Origin: Clostridiaceae bacterium
GTDB lineage: Bacteria > Bacillota > Clostridia > Lachnospirales > Lachnospiraceae
Assembly: GCA_902363735.1 (NCBI GenBank)
Contig: CABJBA010000001.1
Span: 1,054,001-1,118,000 of the forward strand
Length of the DNA: 64,000 nucleotides
Direction of reading: 5' to 3'
Under the pieces are notes generated by a model. The model was not told where the DNA came from, made no database searches, and was given only the letters and a program-made list of their open reading frames with translations. Position 1 is the stretch's first letter, and each line of letters starts with the position of its first letter. Below are positions 1 to 9,400 of this stretch, in pieces. The translations under genes and the position numbers were made by a program.

Positions 1-1068
1 TTGGCTGTAAGTGACGGTGTTAAGACCATCACCAAGGACAAGGTAATCTTAAACTCAGGCAGGGAATTGCCCTGTGACGCAGTGGTTCTCTCCATCGGTG
101 TACTGCCGGAGACAGAGCTGGCAAAGAAGGCCGGTCTGGAAATCGGTGAGACCGGCGCAATCAAGGTAACACCGGATTATCGCACAAGCGACTCCCATAT
201 TTATGCAGTAGGCGATGCCATCGAAGTCTACCAGCGTCTGACTCACAAACCAGGCAAACTGCCCCTGGCCGGTCCGGCTCTGCGCCAGGCAAGAGCAGCC
301 GCTGATGCCATGTATGGAATTTCCACCAAAAATAATGGAGTTATTGGCTCCTGCGCTGTCAGGTTGTTTGAGTTAAACGCTGCTGCCACAGGCCTTAATG
401 AAAGAGCTGCAAATGAAAATAATATACCATGCGATTCGGTCTACACCATGGCAATGGATAAGGTAGGCCTGATGCCCGGCAGTTCTCCCATACACTTTAA
501 GCTTGTATTCGAGGTGCCCACCGGAAGGATTCTGGGAGCACAGGCCATCGGCAAAGGCAATGTGGACAAACGGATCGATGTTATTGCAACCCTTATTGCC
601 ATGAACGGGACAATGGAGGACTTAAAGGAACTGGAACTCTGCTACTCACCGGTATTTGGCACTGCAAGAGATGTAGTTAATCTGGCTGCACTGGTGGCAC
701 TCAATGTTCTGCACGGTGTATTTATACAAGTTCATGTCAGTGAAGTTCGGAAACTGGTAGAGAGCCAAGCATGTATTATCGATGTAAGAAACCGTGATGA
801 ATTTGAGAAGGGACATCTCATTGGAGCCGTGAATATTCCATTAGGTGAATTAAGACAGCGTATATCAGAAATTCCTCATGACAGGCCAGTATATCTGCAC
901 TGCCGGACCAGTCAGAGAAGCTATAATGCATCTATGGCATTAAAGGGGCGGGGATTTGACAATATCATTAACATTTCCGGTTCTTTCCTGGGAATCAGTT
1001 TTTACGAATATTTTACAGATATGACTACAGGACGGAAGAAGATACTTACAGAATATAATTTTCTTTAA
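1..1068 (+). CDS. CoA-disulfide reductase / FAD-NAD(P)H oxidoreductase with C-terminal rhodanese domain (5' partial)
   Basis: This is the C-terminal 355 residues of a pyridine nucleotide-disulfide oxidoreductase of the CoA-disulfide reductase/NADH oxidase type. The visible part starts in the NAD(P)H domain, shows the FAD-binding AVGDAIEV motif near residue 69, then the dimerisation domain (about 105-230), and ends in a rhodanese domain (about 245-345) with the active-site loop HCRTSQRS. The catalytic-Cys N-terminal half lies outside the window, so the TTG at base 1 is not a real start. Proteins with this architecture reduce CoA disulfide, persulfides or polysulfide with NAD(P)H in the cytoplasm; the substrate here is inferred. 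A strong hairpin terminator follows. Confidence 0.88.
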   Translation: MAVSDGVKTITKDKVILNSGRELPCDAVVLSIGVLPETELAKKAGLEIGETGAIKVTPDYRTSDSHIYAVGDAIEVYQRLTHKPGKLPLAGPALRQARAAADAMYGISTKNNGVIGSCAVRLFELNAAATGLNERAANENNIPCDSVYTMAMDKVGLMPGSSPIHFKLVFEVPTGRILGAQAIGKGNVDKRIDVIATLIAMNGTMEDLKELELCYSPVFGTARDVVNLAALVALNVLHGVFIQVHVSEVRKLVESQACIIDVRNRDEFEKGHLIGAVNIPLGELRQRISEIPHDRPVYLHCRTSQRSYNASMALKGRGFDNIINISGSFLGISFYEYFTDMTTGRKKILTEYNFL

Positions 1069-1084
1069 TAGTCATTTACAGAGA

Positions 1085-1128
1085 CAGACGGTATGACCTG
1101 GAAAGAGGGCATACCGTCTGTTTTTTTT
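1085..1128 (+). terminator. Intrinsic terminator after the CoA-disulfide reductase gene
   Basis: Arms CAGACGGTAT (1085-1094) and ATACCGTCTG (1111-1120) pair perfectly over 10 bp and are followed by eight T residues at 1121-1128. Confidence 0.9.
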
Positions 1129-1162
1129 GACCATGCTCAGCTGTTTATGGCGGAATATGGTA

Positions 1163-2689
1163 TCAACTTTCTTCCCGGGTCTGGGAATCCGCCCACTGAT
1201 CCAGTTTCTGCATCAGTTCCCAAGCGGTAAATCCACCCCTCTGTGCCACCATATCTAAAGTTGCGATATTAGCCATTGCCTTAAAAGCAATCGGATTTGT
1301 CAGCTTTTTATACTGAGGAGATAAGGTAGGAAGCCAGCTGCGGAGTGCAGGATACCTCTTTATCACTTCTCCAATAGTTGTCCCCGGAGTAAACCCATGA
1401 GAACTCTCATAAGAAGCTTCAGAACCAGTATCAGCCTTTGCATTTTCATGGTCCCTGGAATCCCAGGACAGAAGCCGCTGGCTTCCCTCCAGGCTCCGGA
1501 TATGGGTGGCATCCTGCATCATCTCCAGCACTCCCTTAAAATTCCCCTCATCATCCCGAACAGCAGTATAATAGATGTAGATAAATTTTCCGTTCATCTC
1601 CAGCCAGAATTCCGCTTCATCCTCCCGTCCCTCCCGGAATGCCCGGATGATTTCCTCCACCGTATGAACACTTTCACGGGGATGACAATTTTTAACGTCA
1701 CGTCCGATCACTCCCGGACTGCGCGGAAATACTCTGTGCTTGGTATCGCTGTAAAACCTCACCAGCTCATTTTCATCCACATAGGAAAGATCTATAGGCA
1801 AATGGCGGAAAATCAGGTTAATCTGTTCCAGAGTCAGTTTTCCCTGGCGCACATCCATTTCCCCTGATGCCCCACTCATTCCATGCTTTTGAAGCAATTG
1901 TTGCAAGTCTTTCATAAATCCGGACTCTGCAGGCTCAGGTTTCGGTGAATTTGTCTTTTTAGATACCACCCCAGCCTGAGGCGGAGGATCAATCAGGCAA
2001 TATCCGATTTCATCATCTCCCTGCCTGATTGCAAGAAATTCCTTAGTCCGGATCATTTCCATTGCTGCTGGGAACAATACCACATTTTCCTTTTCTATCA
2101 GCTCTTTCAGCAAGGTTACAGCTTTGTCATACTGAGATAAAAATGTATCTTTCTCCCCATCCTTTAATAAGCCTGCTGCTTCACGAAAAGCACTGCGTAC
2201 TGCATCATCCAAGGTCCACATGATTTTAGAGGGCCGGTCAAATCCGTGATGTTCAAAAGCCGGGTACAGCTGGTTCTGTTTGCGGGAAAGGTGGATTTCA
2301 TACTGCATCAGCCCTTCTATAATCTCTGTCCACTGATTTAAAACAAACCGGCTGCGGGAAAGTTCTTCTGCTTTTTTAAGTAACTTCTCCACCGCCTCAT
2401 TTTCTCTCTGATAAGTGCGGATAGGATGCCAGTCTGCCAAATGCAGATCCGGGGCCTTCAGCACCTCCTGGAATATAAGCAGAAATGATTCCATATTGTC
2501 ATAAACAACGGAATCTTTAATTCCCCTCTTTGTCAGTTCCTGTTCAGCCAGAGCCAGTTCATCTGCCGTCACTTCTGTAAATTCCAGCTGCACCTTCTGT
2601 CTTGCCTCTTCTACGGACAGATTTCCAGTAATATGAGCTTCCAGCAAATCTGTCAACTGGGTCACTTTATGGTTGATTGATTCATTCAT
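1163..2689 (-). CDS. DUF438 / hemerythrin-like / PAS / DUF1858-like sensor protein
   Basis: A 508-residue cytoplasmic protein. In order it has a DUF438 N-terminal domain (about 5-75), a hemerythrin-like HHE region (about 85-215, with HPIRTYQREN and EIHLSRKQNQLYPAFEHHG), a charged linker, a PAS-type domain (about 285-400) and a DUF1858-like C-terminal domain (about 440-500). Family members are thought to sense redox state or oxygen/NO through a di-iron or PAS site; no biochemical role is proven. One usual HHE histidine (MWGVHDE in relatives) reads MWTLDDA here, so iron binding may be altered. The ATG at 2689 is chosen because GGCGGTG lies just before it; an upstream in-frame start at 2758 lacks a comparable site. 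Transcribed convergently with the oxidoreductase gene on its left. Confidence 0.85.
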   Translation of the reverse strand: MNESINHKVTQLTDLLEAHITGNLSVEEARQKVQLEFTEVTADELALAEQELTKRGIKDSVVYDNMESFLLIFQEVLKAPDLHLADWHPIRTYQRENEAVEKLLKKAEELSRSRFVLNQWTEIIEGLMQYEIHLSRKQNQLYPAFEHHGFDRPSKIMWTLDDAVRSAFREAAGLLKDGEKDTFLSQYDKAVTLLKELIEKENVVLFPAAMEMIRTKEFLAIRQGDDEIGYCLIDPPPQAGVVSKKTNSPKPEPAESGFMKDLQQLLQKHGMSGASGEMDVRQGKLTLEQINLIFRHLPIDLSYVDENELVRFYSDTKHRVFPRSPGVIGRDVKNCHPRESVHTVEEIIRAFREGREDEAEFWLEMNGKFIYIYYTAVRDDEGNFKGVLEMMQDATHIRSLEGSQRLLSWDSRDHENAKADTGSEASYESSHGFTPGTTIGEVIKRYPALRSWLPTLSPQYKKLTNPIAFKAMANIATLDMVAQRGGFTAWELMQKLDQWADSQTREES

Positions 2690-2866
2690 ATTATTCACCG
2701 CCTTTTCTTTGTAGGTCAAAGGAATCGTATTGCTTCTTGTAATCTTTATTTTACACAATTTTCATCAAAACTTGCGTTGTAAACACAACAATATTTTATT
2801 CTTTCCTGAGAAAATAAATCATCTGAAAGTCCATACAATCACGATCCATTGACTGGATAAAACGAA

Positions 2867-2906
2867 CCGCAGCTTATCAGATCAATTTTTTCCTGATAAA
2901 CTGCGG
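2867..2906 (-). terminator. Hairpin terminator downstream of catalase
   Basis: CCGCAGCTTATCAG (2867-2880) pairs with CTGATAAACTGCGG (2893-2906) with one mismatch. On the minus strand it is followed by TTCGTTTTATCC, a moderate U-rich tail. Confidence 0.7.
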
Positions 2907-2926
2907 CCTTTTCAATATATCTTATT

Positions 2927-4456
2927 TCATTGTTTCTCTGCCTGCATTATTTCAGAAAGAGTTACTTCAATCAAACCACTGTTGTCCAGCCTGGAAAGTT
3001 CTTTTACCTTTTCCATATCAAGCCCTATGGCTGCAGTGATCCTCTCTCCATATTCCGGGTCAGCCAGATAGCAGTGCACTGCATGGCGGTATTTGATGTT
3101 GTCCGTAACAGGTGCAATATCTGCCGCCGTATTTCCAATAAGGAGTTCTTTCTTTTCCTCTGTCAGAATCCTCCATAAATCTCCCCCCGCCCGGAAATTA
3201 TCATCTGAAGGGTCATCCTTAGGATCATAACGCCACATAGAGCCTTCGATCTCTAAAGGCGGTTCCGACACCTCAGGCTGGGCTGTCCAGCATCCATAAC
3301 TGTTGGGGGAATAAGCCGGTGCACCGCCGTAGTTTCCGTCTGTGCGCATAGTGCCGTCACGATGATACTCATTGACCTCCACGCGGGCACGGTTTACCGG
3401 TATATGGTTGTGGTTTACACCCAAACGGTAACGCTGTGCATCACCATAGGAAAAAAGCCTTCCCTGAAGGAAACGGTCCGGAGAAAAGCCGATGCCGGGA
3501 ACTACATGGGCAGGAGTAAAGGCTGACTGCTCCACCTCTGCAAAATAGTTCTCCGGATTCCGGTTAAGCTCCAAAACGCCTACTTCAATCAGTGGGAAAT
3601 CCTTGTGACGCCATATCTTGGTGATATCAAAGGGATTTTCATAGTGATTCTTAGCCTGTTTCTCAGTCATAATCTGTACATACATGGTCCAGCGTGGGTA
3701 ATCTCCTTTTTCAATGGCTTCATATAAGTCCTTTCCATGATGTTCACGATCCATTCCGTTGATCCTGGCCGCTTCTTCATTTGTCAGGCACTGGATTCCC
3801 TGCTGGGTATGTAAATGAAATTTACACCATACTCTTTCATTTTTATCATTATAAAAACTGAAGGTATGCTCGCCGAAAACATGCATATTCCGGAAAGAAG
3901 CGGGTATTCCCCGGTCAGACATAACAATAGTCCGCTGATGAAAAGTCTCAGGCAGCAGGGTCCAGAAATCCCAGTTATTCTGGGCACTGCGGCGTCCGGT
4001 ACGGGGGTCTCTCTTAACGGCACGGTTTAAGTCAGCAAAGTTATGTACATCACGGATAAAAAAGGTGGGGGTATTATTGCCTACCATATCCCAGTTTCCT
4101 TCTTCGGTGTAAAACTTGCAGGCAAAGCCGCGGATATCACGTTCACAATCAGCCGCTCCCCTCTCTCCTGCAACTGTGGAGAAGCGAACAAACACGTCCG
4201 TCTTGTTGCCGGGCTGCAGCACCTTTGCCCTGGTATACTGCGAAATGTCTCCGGTAACCGTAAAGTTTCCGTAGGCTCCCCAGCCCTTTGCATGCATACG
4301 CCGCTCCGGAATGACTTCACGATTAAAATGAGCCATTTTTTCCAACAGCCAGACATCCTGCATCACCACTGGCCCCCTGGGACCGGCAGTAATGGCATTC
4401 TCGTTATCAGCAACAGGAGCCCCAACCTCATTTGTTAATTTCTTACACTCTTCCAT
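2927..4456 (-). CDS. katA: Monofunctional heme catalase
   Basis: A 509-residue small-subunit catalase that converts hydrogen peroxide to water and oxygen in the cytoplasm. The distal His lies in [12 protein letters not shown] (about residue 54), the essential Asn in [11 protein letters not shown] (about 127), and the heme-ligating Tyr in [14 protein letters not shown] (about 335-345). Length and motifs match the short clade of catalases. The ATG is preceded by AGGGAGAG. The DUF454 gene lies 90 bp upstream on the same strand, so the two may share the promoter near 5034. A catalase in a probable strict anaerobe suits oxygen-tolerance duties along with the glutathione peroxidase further right. 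Confidence 0.97.
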   Translation of the reverse strand: MEECKKLTNEVGAPVADNENAITAGPRGPVVMQDVWLLEKMAHFNREVIPERRMHAKGWGAYGNFTVTGDISQYTRAKVLQPGNKTDVFVRFSTVAGERGAADCERDIRGFACKFYTEEGNWDMVGNNTPTFFIRDVHNFADLNRAVKRDPRTGRRSAQNNWDFWTLLPETFHQRTIVMSDRGIPASFRNMHVFGEHTFSFYNDKNERVWCKFHLHTQQGIQCLTNEEAARINGMDREHHGKDLYEAIEKGDYPRWTMYVQIMTEKQAKNHYENPFDITKIWRHKDFPLIEVGVLELNRNPENYFAEVEQSAFTPAHVVPGIGFSPDRFLQGRLFSYGDAQRYRLGVNHNHIPVNRARVEVNEYHRDGTMRTDGNYGGAPAYSPNSYGCWTAQPEVSEPPLEIEGSMWRYDPKDDPSDDNFRAGGDLWRILTEEKKELLIGNTAADIAPVTDNIKYRHAVHCYLADPEYGERITAAIGLDMEKVKELSRLDNSGLIEVTLSEIMQAEKQ

Positions 4457-4546
4457 CGTTACTCTCCCTTCTCTGTTTCATTTGCAGGCTTCATATTTTC
4501 ACATAAAGACCATTTACGCTTACAGATACACGATCTTATCCAGAGC

Positions 4547-4924
4547 CTATTTTTTCTTCTTTTCCCTGGGCTTTGCCATATGCAGAATATGACAAGTCAC
4601 ACAAATACCGATCACCGGGAGCAGGCAGATCACCCAGAGTTTTCCGGACAAAAATATAGAGATAATCAGCATTCCCCACAGATAGACCAGACTTTTAACC
4701 ACTGTTCCGGAAGATAATCCATTCCGGTTCTGATAGCTTTCATAATATTCGCGGAATATAGCAATCTGCAGAACCTTTGCACGTAGCTTAGGCGTACCGC
4801 TGAGGCAGCCTACACCGGCTAGGACAAAAGGAGTGGTGGGCAGCAACGGCAGAAAAACACCGATAGCTCCCAGAGCTAGAAGCAGAAGACCTGCGCCAGT
4901 CAGCAGGATTGTACGAATATTCAC
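4547..4924 (-). CDS. DUF454 (YbaN-like) small membrane protein
   Basis: A 125-residue membrane protein. It has an N-terminal hydrophobic hairpin with the DUF454 hallmark GAIGVFLPLLPTTPF (about 20-34), a short amphipathic stretch with FREYYESY, and a second pair of hydrophobic segments (about 80-112), ending in a basic PREKKKK tail. It resembles E. coli YbaN, whose function is unknown. The start is a GTG with GAGGTGA upstream. It sits 90 bp upstream of katA on the same strand and may be co-transcribed; no functional link is known. Confidence 0.85.
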   Translation of the reverse strand: MNIRTILLTGAGLLLLALGAIGVFLPLLPTTPFVLAGVGCLSGTPKLRAKVLQIAIFREYYESYQNRNGLSSGTVVKSLVYLWGMLIISIFLSGKLWVICLLPVIGICVTCHILHMAKPREKKKK

Positions 4925-4985
4925 AGTCTATCACCTCATGATGTTATTTTTCCGGCAAAAAGCGCTTGAATAAGAAGAACAATTA

Positions 4986-5039
4986 AATCAATAATTATTC
5001 TTATACTATAAATTTATCTTATTTGGAAATATTTGTCAA
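4986..5039 (-). promoter_or_regulatory. Predicted promoter with PerR-like palindrome upstream of DUF454-katA
   Basis: On the minus strand TTGACA (5034-5039) is separated by 17 bp from TAAATT (5011-5016). Just downstream lies the A/T palindrome AATAATTATT (4990-4999), which matches only the core of the PerR box consensus. The promoter is reasonable; the PerR reading is a guess from the catalase context. Confidence 0.45.
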
Positions 5040-5102
5040 TTTATTTCACCATTATTATGATGTTTGTATTAAAATTATACGCTAAATTTTAAACCATTAA
5101 GA

Positions 5103-6299
5103 CTACAGCAGGTTTTCTTTCATAACAGGGTCCACCTGGAAAACCAGATTGGCGCAGAGATTGGAATTAATCTCCTGAAACTTCTCCCGAAGGCGTTCTG
5201 TAACCATATCTCCAGCCAGCTGGGAAGACATTTGTAAAAGGATGGCAAATTGGGAAGGGCTGTAACGAGTGATAATATCACCTTTTCTTAAATTGGAAAT
5301 TAGAACTTTAAGCAAGTCCTGCATGATATGATCCAGAGCAAAGGGAGTAAATCCCTCTCCCGGCTCCACGTGCTCCACCATTGCCATAGCCAAAAACATC
5401 TGTACACCCCACCGTTCTGCATTTCTCACCTGGATCTGGTAAATATCTTTAAATATATAATAATCGCAGACAAACGCTTTGTCATTAGACTTTGGAGCCA
5501 GCAGGTTATTTTTAATGATATCCATATTGTCTTTAAGGCCTGCCTCAGATTTGGTTAGAAGGGTATAAAACTCAAGCATTTTTTCAGTAGGTTCAAGCCC
5601 CATATATTTATGATACATATTGGTGGCATGACGGTAATGAATCATCGCTGCATTATTCTGGCTGGTTTCCCTTAACGCATACATCAGTTCCAGATTCAAA
5701 GTCTCATCAAAAGGATCAATATTCAATCCGCTGCGGCAGATGTTAATAATCTCATCATAATCTCCTTCCGTTTTAAGATAAGCAATAAAACGGAATACCA
5801 GCTTCAAATACATTTCCTGGTAATACATGCTAAAGCCCCTGATCCACTCTTCCGAAGAGGATGTTTCTAAATTCCCCCGATATAGCTGTATAATTTGTCC
5901 AAACTGGTCTTTGCAGCCCGACTCATCGCAAAAGCATGCCAGAAGTCTCTGGCACAGTTTCTCAAAAGCAAACACGTCAATCTCGCAGGAAACAGGCGGC
6001 TTCCACTGGTATGTACCCTGATCTGTAACAATACAGTTCCTCAGCTTAGGATCTTCTTTAGAAAGAGCCTTACGGGTGCGGCTGATTAATGTTTTTAAAG
6101 CACTTTCCGGATTGGAACCACTTTCTTCACTCCAAAACACCTCAATCAGTTTGTTAATGGATACAGGTGTGTCTTTGTTTAAAATCAAGTATTTAAGCAG
6201 AGAAATACTTTTAGGAGACTTAGAAAGCGGACGGGTTATTTCCCTTCCCTGATAATAAATGGCAAACTTGCGAAACATATGAATTGTAATGTGTTCCAA
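5103..6299 (-). CDS. BTAD-type (SARP-like) transcriptional regulator with degenerate GGDEF-like C-terminus
   Basis: A 398-residue protein. The N-terminal winged-helix domain (about 1-100, with SPKSISLLKYLILNKD and ALKTLISRTRKAL) is of the OmpR/SARP type, and is followed by a helical bacterial transcriptional activation domain (about 105-255). The last 110 residues resemble a GGDEF fold (RKGDIITRYSPSQFAILLQ) but lack the GG(D/E)EF signature, so it is probably not a cyclase. Family members activate nearby secretion or surface genes. The start is uncertain: a TTG at 6299 lies seven bases after a G-rich Shine-Dalgarno, whereas the TTG at 6305 is too close. Its left-hand neighbours are redox genes; the giant surface-protein gene ends just upstream on the same strand. 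Confidence 0.8.
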   Translation of the reverse strand: MEHITIHMFRKFAIYYQGREITRPLSKSPKSISLLKYLILNKDTPVSINKLIEVFWSEESGSNPESALKTLISRTRKALSKEDPKLRNCIVTDQGTYQWKPPVSCEIDVFAFEKLCQRLLACFCDESGCKDQFGQIIQLYRGNLETSSSEEWIRGFSMYYQEMYLKLVFRFIAYLKTEGDYDEIINICRSGLNIDPFDETLNLELMYALRETSQNNAAMIHYRHATNMYHKYMGLEPTEKMLEFYTLLTKSEAGLKDNMDIIKNNLLAPKSNDKAFVCDYYIFKDIYQIQVRNAERWGVQMFLAMAMVEHVEPGEGFTPFALDHIMQDLLKVLISNLRKGDIITRYSPSQFAILLQMSSQLAGDMVTERLREKFQEINSNLCANLVFQVDPVMKENLL

Positions 6300-6436
6300 T
6301 TGCAATCCCCCCCTGATTCTGGCTTCTATAACAGCAGCTTATATAGCAGTTATTATATCATATTATTTATAAATTTTCGCCTCGTTTTACTGTAAAATTT
6401 TATAATATTTAATTATAGTTTTACAAATTATGACTT

Positions 6437-6474
6437 AAAAAAAGACCCTGGAGAAACATTTTTCCCAGAGTCTT
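6437..6474 (-). terminator. Intrinsic terminator of the giant surface-protein gene
   Basis: On the minus strand AAGACTCTGG pairs with CCAGGGTCTT (10 bp, one G-T wobble), followed by TTTTTTT. The plus-strand arms are 6442-6451 and 6465-6474. Confidence 0.9.
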
Positions 6475-6488
6475 TTCCTGCTAAATCA

Positions 6489-9400
6489 TTAATTCTCTTC
6501 TTTTCTCTTTCCGGTAATCATAGCGTATGCTGCTAATAAAACTCCGGATATAATCGCTGCAAGACTTGGCATTACACTTCGGTCTCCTGTTTTGGGAAGG
6601 CCTGCCAGCGGGATATAATTCTCCTCAATTAAAATCAATTGATTTGCTGCATTTTCTTCCGGTAAACCAGCCAACGGAACCTGGCCTGGATCTATAGTTA
6701 CAAGAGAGCCAGGGCCTTCTGGTACAAATGGTGTATTGGAACCAGGTGAACTACCTCCTCCAGACCCGCCGCTGCTTCCGCCTCCTGTCGTTATGGGGGC
6801 TATTGTCAATACTCCATTTTCATAGATAATATTATAATTATCTAAAGTTGAAACTGGATTCATAAACGTGATGGAATAGGTTCCTGCGACACTGTTTTGA
6901 TTCGCAGCGGTCATCAATTGGGGATTAAATCCAAGAGTTTCTATTGTCTCTCCATTTATCAGTCCTCTTATGACATAGGTTAAATTCGGATTAGCATTTC
7001 CCCGAGTTTTAGATTTATTAGCTGCGCTCACTGTTATGCTAGCCTTGCGGACTGTTAAAGTACCATCTGTTACTTCCAGACCATAGCCATTTGTCACATC
7101 TTCTCCAGCTTCATTTTCAATGACAATACCGGAAATCTTATTAGCCTGAATTCCTGCATTTGTTATCTTGGAATCCTCTGTCATAACAACCTTAGCAATC
7201 CGGTCTCCAGGTCTGAGACTTCCTACCACACGGTACTCAGCCTTAGTCAATTCTGTTCCGTCATAAACCTTTTCTGCATCTGAAGCAATAACTACCAGAG
7301 TATTTTCAGACTGTGTTACACTCAAGTTTCCGTTAACATAGATAACGGTGTAATTCTTTGGTTCACTTTCCGGCTTTGTTAAAGTGATGGGATAATTTCC
7401 TATAGGACTATTTTTCTTAGCTGTTGTACTAAGAGCTATTGCCTCTTCATAAGACTCCTCGAGAGGGGCTCCATCTTTAGGATATCCTGTCACTTCATAT
7501 CTCAGCACCGGATTTTCTTCTCCATATGCTTTTGTTTCATTAATTGCCGTTACAGTCAACTGGGCCTTGCTTACAATCAGGGTTCCAGGTGCAAAAGTAA
7601 GGCTGCTGTAATTTCTCGTTACGTCTTTACCTGCTGCATTTTTAATGACTACAGACAGAATTTCGTTTGACTGCTCTCCAACAGTTGTTATTCCAGATGA
7701 TGCACTCATATTTACTGCTGCAATATAGTCACCTTCGGCAAGAGTTCCCATTAACGTATACTTGTCATTTGTTAAAGGTGTTCCATCATATACCTTGGTG
7801 TCACTGTTTGCCTGAATCACAATTTCCTCTGCATTTTTCTTTATAGTCAGCATCCCGTTAATATAAACAATCACATAGTTGTCTGTAGAGATCTTAGGAT
7901 TATTAAAGGTGATTGCGTGAATGCCTTGAGGACTATTTGTTTCAGCTGTGGTTTTCAATTCCGGGGTAATTCCCAAGCCAGCCAGATCTTCTCCCTCTAC
8001 AAAACCACTGGTTTCATATGTCAGTTCCGGGTTAGTTTCCCCATATACCTTCGAAGCCGATTTAGCTATAACAGCTGCAACAGCTTTTGTTATAAACAAA
8101 GTGCCTTTAACTGTTTTCACATTTCCATAATTGGCCGTTACATCAATGTTGCCATCCATAATCTGAATGGTATCCCTGTTTATTACGTTGTCGGTTTTTC
8201 CTGCATTTGTTCTTGCTGAATCATCTGTCATCGTGACCCCAACAATCTTATCTCCTTTTACAAGTCTTCCAAAAACCTCATATCTGCTACTTCTTAATTC
8301 TTTTCCATCATATACCTTAATGGCATCTGATGCCTTAATAATAATCAAATCCATATTCCTGGTTACAGTCAACTTAGCAGGTACATACTCAATATTGTAG
8401 TTGGCGACTTCAGGCTCTTCTGCAAAATTAATGTCATAGATTCCTACAGGACTCTTTTCAAATGCATTTGTTGTAAGCTTTATCCTTCCTCTTAGATCTT
8501 CCGGTAATTCATTTTTTAAAAATCCTTCTATGCTATAATTGAATGGAGGAATACTCTTTCCATATCCTTTAGAAATGTCTTTTGCAATCACTTTTGCAGT
8601 TAACTTATTTATGGTCAGAGTTCCTTTTTTTGTTTCAATATTCTTATAATGCTCTGTTACATCGTTACCCTTAGCGTCGTGAATCTTATATGACCCTATT
8701 TCATTGTCTTTATTTCCTGCATTTGTGATTGTTGAATCCGTCGTCATGCTCACATCAGCCAACTTGTGTCCGTCAATAAGACCTGATGCATCGTAATCAT
8801 TATTTATCAGCGGTGTTCCATCATAATCTTTACTTTTGCTTTTTGCAGTAATTTTCACTGCACCAGTATACCCACCTACGGTTAAAACTCCAGGCACATA
8901 ATCAATCACATAATTTCCGCTTTCCGTTACCGGATTCTTAAAACTAATATCATATTTTCCCGGTATGCTAGTCTCATCAGCTTCGGTAGTCGGCATGATT
9001 TCAAGATCAAGGGTATCGTGACCGATAAGGCCTTCTGGACCTTTATAAGTTAGCTCCGGAGTAACCGATCCATATTCCTTTGTTTTGTCATCTGCAGTTA
9101 TAATGACCTTGGCAGGGGTTATAGTTAACGTTCCATTGGTTTTTGTTACGTCATATTTATCGGTTACATCATTATTCCCATTTTGAATAATAATATTTTC
9201 AATTCGACTTACAACAGTCCCCTCACTGACATTGATAACGCTTCCCGATAAAACCACCTTTAAGGTATCTCCTTCACGAAGGGTACCTTCCTGTGTATAC
9301 CCGTCTACTCCACCTGTCAAAGCAGTTCCATCATACACTTTGGTTAATATCTTCGCTGTTACAGTTATACTGTTCTTCTTAAGATAATACAGATTTAATG

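Noticed and set aside
4043-4438. Plus-strand open frames inside catalase
   Set aside because: Shadows of katA; the katA motifs prove the minus-strand frame.
6800-9400. Regular repeats considered as a possible CRISPR array
   Set aside because: They are in-frame protein repeats of 80-170 residues within the surface-protein gene, not short direct DNA repeats with spacers.
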